Below are positions 32,088 through 36,699 of a DNA stretch of 36,699 nucleotides, one piece after another; the first letter of the stretch is position 1; every line of letters begins with the position of its first letter. Origin of the DNA: Acidobacteriota bacterium. GTDB lineage: Bacteria > Acidobacteriota > Aminicenantia > Aminicenantales > UBA4085. The notes below the pieces were generated by a model, which saw only the letters and a program-made list of their open reading frames with translations, searched no databases and was not told the origin of the DNA. A program made the translations under genes and the position numbers. Location of the stretch: the NCBI GenBank assembly GCA_028749235.1, contig JAQULS010000013.1, positions 1-36,699 on the forward strand, written 5' to 3'.

Positions 32088-33060
32088 CGCGGGTGGTCTC
32101 CCGAATGACATAGAGGGGGCGCTTTTTGGCCTCATCGAAGGTCCGGATGAGGTATATGCCGAGGATGCCCAGCAGGAAGATGATGATGCCTCCCAGGAAA
32201 AAGACCGAGACGATAAGGCTCGTCCAGCCCTGCACCGCCACCCCCTTGGCCAGGCGCAGGTAGATCAGGACGGCGCCGTAGGCAAAGGACAGAAGGGAAA
32301 GCGCGAAGCCCAGCTTGACCGAGAGGCGCAGGGGGTTGTCGGAGTAAGCGAAAACCGCGTCGCCGGCCAGGCGGAGAAGCTTGCGCCAGGTGTAGGCGCT
32401 CCGGCCGTCCGGCCGCTCGTCATGGACGACGTCCACCGCCGCGGCGGGAAAGCCCAGCCATTCGACCAGGGCGGGGAAGAAGCGGAGCGTTTCCCGCATC
32501 CGGCGAAAGGCCAGCACGACCCGGCGCGAAACGATCCGGAAATTGCCCACCCGCGGATCATAGGGCATATGGGCCAGGTAGGCGAAGGCCTGGCCGAAAA
32601 GGAAGGACGCGGCCCGGCGGAGCGGCCCGTGTTTGCGGCCGGTCCGGCGGGCGACGACGACGTCGAATCCCTCGAGAGCCTTGCGGTAGAGGGCCGGGAT
32701 CTCTTCCGGCCGGTCCTGCAGATCGGCGTCCATGACGACCGCGAAACGGCCCCGGCAGAAGTCCAGCCCGGCGCTGATGCCGTAGTGCTGGCCGAAATTC
32801 CGGCTGAACCTCAGGCCCAGAATACGCGCATCCGCGGCCGCCAGCCGGCGGATGATGTCCCAGGACCCGTCGCCGCCGCAGTCCTCGACCAGGATGATCT
32901 CGAAATCCGGCGAGAGCGGCGCCAGGACGTCCCGCAGGCGGCCGACGAGCTCCTCGAGAGTCCGCTCGTTGCGATAGACCGGTACGACGACCGAAAGGAG
33001 AGGGCCGGCCCCGGCATCGCCCGAGGCGTCCGCCGGGAGATGTTCGGAAGACGGGCTCAT
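32056..33060 (-). CDS. Family 2 glycosyltransferase, DPM1/ArnC type with two C-terminal membrane helices
   Basis: ATG 33060 gives 334 residues, typical for the family; the frame continues upstream to 33219 but that part is unlike any glycosyltransferase. The GT-A domain is plain: SVVVPVYRNERTLEELVGRL, ILVEDCGGDGSWDII, FSRNFGQHYGISAGLDFCRG and the metal-binding VMDADLQDRPEEIP. Two hydrophobic segments (about 235-260 and 270-300: LGFALSLLSFAYGAVLIYL, then SLIVSVFFLGGIIIFLLGI) anchor it to the membrane. Such enzymes move a sugar from a nucleotide to undecaprenyl phosphate for surface glycan or lipid A modification. It is co-transcribed with the WecD-like gene. Confidence 0.9.
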   Translation of the reverse strand: MSPSSEHLPADASGDAGAGPLLSVVVPVYRNERTLEELVGRLRDVLAPLSPDFEIILVEDCGGDGSWDIIRRLAAADARILGLRFSRNFGQHYGISAGLDFCRGRFAVVMDADLQDRPEEIPALYRKALEGFDVVVARRTGRKHGPLRRAASFLFGQAFAYLAHMPYDPRVGNFRIVSRRVVLAFRRMRETLRFFPALVEWLGFPAAAVDVVHDERPDGRSAYTWRKLLRLAGDAVFAYSDNPLRLSVKLGFALSLLSFAYGAVLIYLRLAKGVAVQGWTSLIVSVFFLGGIIIFLLGILGIYLIRTFDEAKKRPLYVIRETTRDEHDDAQALA

Positions 33061-33179
33061 CCGGCGGCTCGCTTGAGGAGCTTCAAGGTCAGATCGGCCA
33101 GCCGCATGGATGCCTCCCGAGAAGGACATCTTACCAGAGTCCGCCCCGCCGGGAGAAGGGCCGAAGGGAATGAGCGGAC

Positions 33180-33209
33180 TTGTCTTTGTTTTCCCGATTA
33201 TGCCATAAT
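33180..33209 (+). promoter_or_regulatory. Candidate promoter of the lipoprotein gene
   Basis: TTGTCT (33180-33185), an 18-base spacer and CATAAT (33204-33209), 32 bases before the ATG. The A/T-rich stretch here contrasts with the surrounding GC-rich DNA. Both promoter boxes match the pair upstream of the aminotransferase gene. Confidence 0.45.
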
Positions 33210-33240
33210 TTCTTTTCATACCCTATCAGCGGGAGGCCTC

Positions 33241-33648
33241 ATGAACAGCACGAACCGATGGATAAAAGGAGCGGCCCTCATCGCCGCCGCCGTCATCCTC
33301 ACTTCCTGCATGCCGAAAGTCGTTCCGGAAGGATATGCCCTCCTGGGCAAGCGCGAAGTCAATTTCGGCCTCGACCGCGACACCATCCGGGTCGACCGGG
33401 CCGCCGGCCCGATCAGCCAGCTGATGATCGTGGCCACGTTCAACCCGGTCGAGGTCCACACCATCCGGGTCTTCTTCGAGAACGGCGCGACGTTCGATGC
33501 GAACGTGCGGGAGAGGCTGTTCGTCGGCCGCGACCGGCTCCTCATCGATCTGCCCGGCGGCGCGCGCAAGATCAGCGAGGTCACGTTCCGCTACCGCAAG
33601 GTCAACGACGCCGTCCGCCGCGCGGTCGTCGAGCTCTGGGGGAAGTGA
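33241..33648 (+). CDS. Small lipoprotein
   Basis: ATG 33241 follows GGGAGG at seven to eight bases; the open frame upstream of it is shadow. The product has 135 residues with a lipoprotein signal peptide (KGAALIAAAVILTSC), so Cys23 should be lipidated. The mature part is a small beta-sandwich-like domain of about 110 residues (for example REVNFGLDRDTIRVDRAAGP and ISQLMIVATFNPVEVHTIRV) resembling small uncharacterised lipoproteins of the DUF2541 sort, a loose comparison. It is transcribed divergently from the glycosyltransferase. The function is unknown. Confidence 0.82.
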   Translation: MNSTNRWIKGAALIAAAVILTSCMPKVVPEGYALLGKREVNFGLDRDTIRVDRAAGPISQLMIVATFNPVEVHTIRVFFENGATFDANVRERLFVGRDRLLIDLPGGARKISEVTFRYRKVNDAVRRAVVELWGK

Positions 33649-33651
33649 CTG

Positions 33652-33673
33652 AAGGCGACGCAAGTCGCCTTTC
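33652..33673. terminator. Hairpin with GCAA tetraloop between convergent genes
   Basis: AAGGCGAC and GTCGCCTT pair perfectly around the stable GNRA-type loop GCAA, starting three bases after the lipoprotein stop codon. TTTC follows, so it is a fair candidate terminator for the plus strand. Confidence 0.65.
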
Positions 33674-33720
33674 GTCATCCCGAGTGGTCATCCCGAGGCC
33701 TTTGGGGCGAGGGATCTCAT
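33674..33720. repeat. REP-like intergenic element
   Basis: Two copies of GTCATCCCGAG (33674-33684 and 33687-33697) are followed by GCGAGGGATCTC. The second copy pairs ATCCC with GGGAT at the far end. The pattern strongly resembles the dispersed intergenic repeats with GTCATyCCGAG and GAGGrATCTC ends that I know from many genomes; other copies would lie outside this window. Confidence 0.6.
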
Positions 33721-33731
33721 ACCCCCTTCGT

Positions 33732-36290
33732 TCACTTAACCGGAGCCGCTTCGAACGTCAGATTCCGCCCCGGAGCGACGGTCTGAACGGCCCCGGGCCG
33801 CCAGGCGTAAGCTCCTTTTGACCCGCCTTCTCCGCCGGCCGTGAAGGCGCGCAGGCCCATCTCGCCCTTGAGCGCCCGCAGGGTGACGGCCAGCTTGCCG
33901 CCGGCCTTCTTCATCGTCGCCGTGCCGTAGGCGTAGCCGTTCGACCAGAAAAACGTCCCTTCCTTTGCCACCAGGGTCAGCGTTTTTTCGACGCCGGAAT
34001 AATGGAATCCGGTCATGGCCAGGATGCCGGCCCAGCTGATCATGGCCCGGCCATAGTGGTGGCCGCATTCGGCCTCGTCGAAGGGATTCCGTTTGAGGCC
34101 GTCGTAGCGGGCCCGGATATCGCCGATCGTCCGCAGGCCTTCTTCGGTCAAGCCCTCGTAAAGCATGCCGATCGCGGCCGTGTATTCGAAGCCGGTCATG
34201 ACCTCGGTAAAGTAGGGGAAGGGATTGTCCGGCCGGCCGTCGGGATAGCCGGCCATGAGCAGGGCCGCCTCGTCGCCCAGGGCGAACGTGCGCAGGCAGT
34301 TGAAGTGGTCCTGCAGGGAGTCGCGCCGGTTGTATTTAAGGATGGAGGCCAATGTCGCGCGGGCGTTTTCGGGCTTAACCAGATCGCCCAGCCCGGAGAC
34401 GCGGGCCAGGAGCTGGCCGACGAGCTGGTCAACGAGGCAGCCCCGTCCGAGCTGATAGTCCGGCTTGGTGACGTCGGCCGCGCCCATGCCGACGAGAAGC
34501 GCCGGGGCGATCGCGTCCGCGCTCCGGGGCGGGACGACCCTGTGGATATAGTAGCGGCCGTTGAAGAGGTTTGCGTCGATCCAACGGCTGCCGTTGTCGA
34601 AGAGCCTCCGGCATGTGGCGGCGAAAGTCAGATCGCCGGCGGCGCGGGCCATCTCCTCGGCGGCCCGGAGCGCTCCCAGGTACCACAGCCCCATCTGCGG
34701 ATTGGGCCCGTAGTATTCGACGTCCATGGTGTTGTGCTGGCAGCCCTCCATGACCCCGTCCTTGTCGGCGTCCCAGCCGCCCGGGATCCAACAGAACTCC
34801 ACCGCCTTGCGGACCTTGGGCCAGTAGGCTTTGAGAAAGGCGTCGTCGCCCGACAGCTGCCAGTCGCGGTGCATCTTCAGGATGCAGCCCATCTGGCCGT
34901 CGGCGGCGGCTTTACCCCAGGGGGTCGTTTCGAGCGGCAGCCTCCAGCGGAAGCTCATCAGTCCCGTGGCCGGGTCGGTCTGGGGCCCGAACTCGACCTC
35001 GCGGAGCGAGCGGGCGATGCCGCCGAAGAGGAAAGCCACGGCCTGTTCATAGTTCCAGACGTGGGTGCAGGACCCCCAACAGCAGCCTTCCTTGTCGTTG
35101 CATCCCTCCCAGGCGTAGAAACGGCCGTCCTCGGTCCGGAAGCAGGTCTGGGTGCGCAGGGTGCTCAAGTTGAAAAGGGCGGCCTCCTTGATGACGGCCG
35201 GGAGGTCGGAGCCGGTGACGGCCGAAACGAAGGCGGCCGTGTCCGCTTCGAGCGCCGGCAGGCGCGGCGCGATCTTCTCGGCCGCGTCCCAGGCGTCGGC
35301 GAAACGCGTGGTGTAATGGTTGCCCAATCGTTTTTCCGACCAGGCGTAGCGGTTGGGGAAGTGCCAGACGACATAGAAAGGGAATTCGCGGGAGGCGCCG
35401 GGAGGCAGTACGGCCCGGACCGCCAGGGACGCGCGCGGCTGGCCGTTTCCGGGATTAGCGGCCCGCTCGGACAGGAGGCCGTCGTCCGACAGGTCGTCCC
35501 AGAAGTCGAGAAGCGGCGTTCCCCAATCCGCCGCCAGCCAGGCCGTGCGGTATGTCGCCTCGGCGGAAGCGGGGATCGCGAGAGCCATCGTGCCCCATTG
35601 TTCGGCCGACGAGGAAGCGGCGTCGGAAGCCATGAACAGGCCCTGTACCGCGGCGCCTTTGCGGAAAACGTTGCGATTCTTGGTCGGGAACGACTTCAAG
35701 CCGTCGTCGCCGATGAAGTTTTGCAGCGTGCCGCAGACCGTGACCGTCTGGGCTTCGGCCGAGGTGTTCGTGATTTCATAGACCAGGACGGCGATGGGCA
35801 GGCCGCTGCTCTCGGCATCGGTCGGTATGAGCGGGTTCCAGCCCTTGACGCGGGCCTTGACCGGCATCCCCGGGTCGGACAGGTTGACGACGCCGAAGGG
35901 GTAGGCCGCGTCGAAGGAGGCGTTTCGGAAGGTGGGCAGGCCGGGATTGGTCGCGTCCTTGACGCCGCTTCCGCCCTCGTACTGGAATAGTTCCACCGGA
36001 CCGGTCAAGACCCGCAGTCGCGCCGCGCCCGTGGCGCCTTTCGTCCGGACGGCGAAGAACGGCGCTCCGGGATGGTAGCCCTTGGCCGGGCGGTTCATGA
36101 TCTCCCAATCGCGAAGGTCCCCGCGCCCTCCCAGCGAAACCGTCCCGGTCCCGATGCCGCCCAAAGGCAGGGCGATACGGGCGATATGGCCCTGGTCGTA
36201 GTGCTTGAGGACCGGCCACTCGGCCGCGCTTGCGTTCGCCGCGGCCACCAGAAGAACGAAAATAAACAGGGGCGCCGTTTTGCGTTTCAT
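33732..36290 (-). CDS. Exported GH116 glycosidase (bile-acid beta-glucosidase/GBA2-like)
   Basis: GGAGG precedes ATG 36290. The 852-residue product has a signal peptide (about 22 residues), then the GH116 N-terminal domain (IALPLGGIGTGTVSLGGRGD, LRDWEIMNRPAKG) and the catalytic (alpha/alpha)6 barrel: CCWGSCTHVWNYEQAVAFLF, HNTMDVEYYGPNPQMGLWYL and FNCLRTFALGDEAALLMAG. The Glu in NYEQ and the Asp in TMDVE are positioned like the catalytic pair of the family, though I assign them by pattern only. Members hydrolyse beta-glucosides or beta-xylosides. It should work in the periplasm or outside. The truncated phosphodiester glycosidase lies just upstream on the same strand, 75 bases away. Confidence 0.9.
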   Translation of the reverse strand: MKRKTAPLFIFVLLVAAANASAAEWPVLKHYDQGHIARIALPLGGIGTGTVSLGGRGDLRDWEIMNRPAKGYHPGAPFFAVRTKGATGAARLRVLTGPVELFQYEGGSGVKDATNPGLPTFRNASFDAAYPFGVVNLSDPGMPVKARVKGWNPLIPTDAESSGLPIAVLVYEITNTSAEAQTVTVCGTLQNFIGDDGLKSFPTKNRNVFRKGAAVQGLFMASDAASSSAEQWGTMALAIPASAEATYRTAWLAADWGTPLLDFWDDLSDDGLLSERAANPGNGQPRASLAVRAVLPPGASREFPFYVVWHFPNRYAWSEKRLGNHYTTRFADAWDAAEKIAPRLPALEADTAAFVSAVTGSDLPAVIKEAALFNLSTLRTQTCFRTEDGRFYAWEGCNDKEGCCWGSCTHVWNYEQAVAFLFGGIARSLREVEFGPQTDPATGLMSFRWRLPLETTPWGKAAADGQMGCILKMHRDWQLSGDDAFLKAYWPKVRKAVEFCWIPGGWDADKDGVMEGCQHNTMDVEYYGPNPQMGLWYLGALRAAEEMARAAGDLTFAATCRRLFDNGSRWIDANLFNGRYYIHRVVPPRSADAIAPALLVGMGAADVTKPDYQLGRGCLVDQLVGQLLARVSGLGDLVKPENARATLASILKYNRRDSLQDHFNCLRTFALGDEAALLMAGYPDGRPDNPFPYFTEVMTGFEYTAAIGMLYEGLTEEGLRTIGDIRARYDGLKRNPFDEAECGHHYGRAMISWAGILAMTGFHYSGVEKTLTLVAKEGTFFWSNGYAYGTATMKKAGGKLAVTLRALKGEMGLRAFTAGGEGGSKGAYAWRPGAVQTVAPGRNLTFEAAPVK

Positions 36291-36340
36291 GTCCTTGCCT
36301 CCTTCGTTTCAGTCGAGCCGGTTCGGGGGGGCTCCGGTTC

Positions 36341-36363
36341 GAATCGGGAACGATTCCTTTTTG
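36341..36363 (+). terminator. Terminator-like hairpin on the plus strand
   Basis: GAATCG and CGATTC pair around GGAA and are followed by CTTTTTG. It looks like an intrinsic terminator for plus-strand transcripts, but the neighbouring genes are all on the minus strand. A matching direct repeat, CCGGTTCG, occurs at about 36318 and 36335. Confidence 0.4.
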
Positions 36364-36365
36364 AT

Positions 36366-36699
36366 TTATCGGGAAAAAACCAGCAGAGCGTCCGATACGG
36401 CGCGTTCGCCGCCCGGATCGCTGGGACTGTTGACGACTTCGCCCTTGACGACCATGGTGGTCGATCCGCCGCCGTCAAGGTTGAGGGCGTCGACGCAGCC
36501 GAGGTCCACCATCAGCCCGGCCAGCTCGGGGATGGTCATCCCGACGCTCAGCCCGGGTTGGCGGCCGTCGACTGCCGCGAGGACGATCGTCCCGTCGGCC
36601 CGGACGCCGATCGCGGTACGCGGGTGACGGGTCGCGTAGAAGCCGTCCGCAAAGGCGGCGGCTTCCGAGGCGATGCTTTTCCCCTCCGCGAGAAGCCGC
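36366..36699 (-). CDS. Phosphodiester glycosidase (NAGPA) family protein, 5' end outside the window
   Basis: The frame is open to the right edge of the window; 110 C-terminal residues are visible. They hold the hallmarks of the NAGPA domain (PF09992): HPRTAIGVRADGTIVLAAVD, PGLSVGMTIPELAGLMVDLG and the motif DALNLDGGGSTTMVVKGEVV, ending AVSDALLVFSR and a stop at 36366-36368. Members cleave the phosphodiester between N-acetylglucosamine and a glycan or teichoic acid-like substrate. The gene is upstream of, and in the same direction as, the GH116 gene, so the pair may act together on extracellular glycans. Confidence 0.88.
   Translation of the reverse strand, partial: RLLAEGKSIASEAAAFADGFYATRHPRTAIGVRADGTIVLAAVDGRQPGLSVGMTIPELAGLMVDLGCVDALNLDGGGSTTMVVKGEVVNSPSDPGGERAVSDALLVFSR

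Noticed and set aside
36325-36360. tRNA-like GGTTCGAATC stretch
   Set aside because: The T-loop motif matches but the 5-bp T stem has a mismatch, and there is no acceptor or anticodon arm in the preceding 60 bases, which are GH116 leader.

Overview
The window is GC-rich (mostly G/C-ending codons), densely coding bacterial DNA. The gene content suggests an anaerobic heterotroph of the Acidobacteriota / Candidatus Aminicenantes type: Tat-exported sugar isomerase and Gfo/Idh/MocA proteins, HTH-membrane-TPR regulators, HEAT-repeat proteins behind an ECF sigma factor, a NuoEF-like flavin/iron-sulfur operon, a YncE-phosphoesterase fusion and a GH116 enzyme. That taxonomic placement is an inference from protein families; there is no rRNA in the window. 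I found no tRNA, rRNA, CRISPR array, transposase, phage gene or origin. The window edges cut a gene at each end.

Layout. (1) 1-2019: 3' part of a PPDK-like ATP-grasp protein. (2) 2176-6257: a tight operon of ECF sigma factor, membrane anti-sigma-like protein and two exported HEAT-repeat proteins. (3) 6402-10243: sugar-metabolism operon (TIM-barrel isomerase/epimerase, Gfo/Idh/MocA oxidoreductase, PfkB kinase, ACT-domain protein). (4) 10348-15616, minus strand: NuoE-like, NuoF/HydB-like and 2Fe-2S/4Fe-4S proteins and a glutamate-synthase-like FMN protein, closed by a strong terminator and followed by a small exported protein. (5) 15893-16318: divergent BlaI/MecI-type repressor with its operator inside its own promoter, then an exported CBM9-like protein. 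(6) 17607-21061: HTH-membrane-TPR regulator, a 67-residue single-Cys peptide, a radical SAM/SPASM enzyme and a small exported coiled-coil protein, followed by a serine hydrolase with a beta-lactamase fold. (7) 22475-28023, minus strand: an overlapping operon of YncE/phosphoesterase, Nramp transporter and a ThuA-like/metallopeptidase protein. (8) 28157-33060: cell-surface glycan genes (two methyltransferases, a WecE-type aminotransferase, a WecD-type acetyltransferase and a polyprenyl-phosphate glycosyltransferase). (9) 33241-36699: a lipoprotein, a GH116 glycosidase and a truncated phosphodiester glycosidase.

Two places stand out. The first is the redox operon at 10959-15616. It has the diaphorase half of an electron-bifurcating hydrogenase, but the catalytic subunit is replaced by a GltB-like FMN protein that lacks both the glutaminase domain and the usual 3Fe-4S motif. 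The second is the cassette at 17607-20702, which has the layout of an undescribed radical-SAM-modified peptide system. Several start codons were moved downstream of the longest-ORF start because a promoter, signal peptide or Shine-Dalgarno sequence shows where transcription or translation begins.
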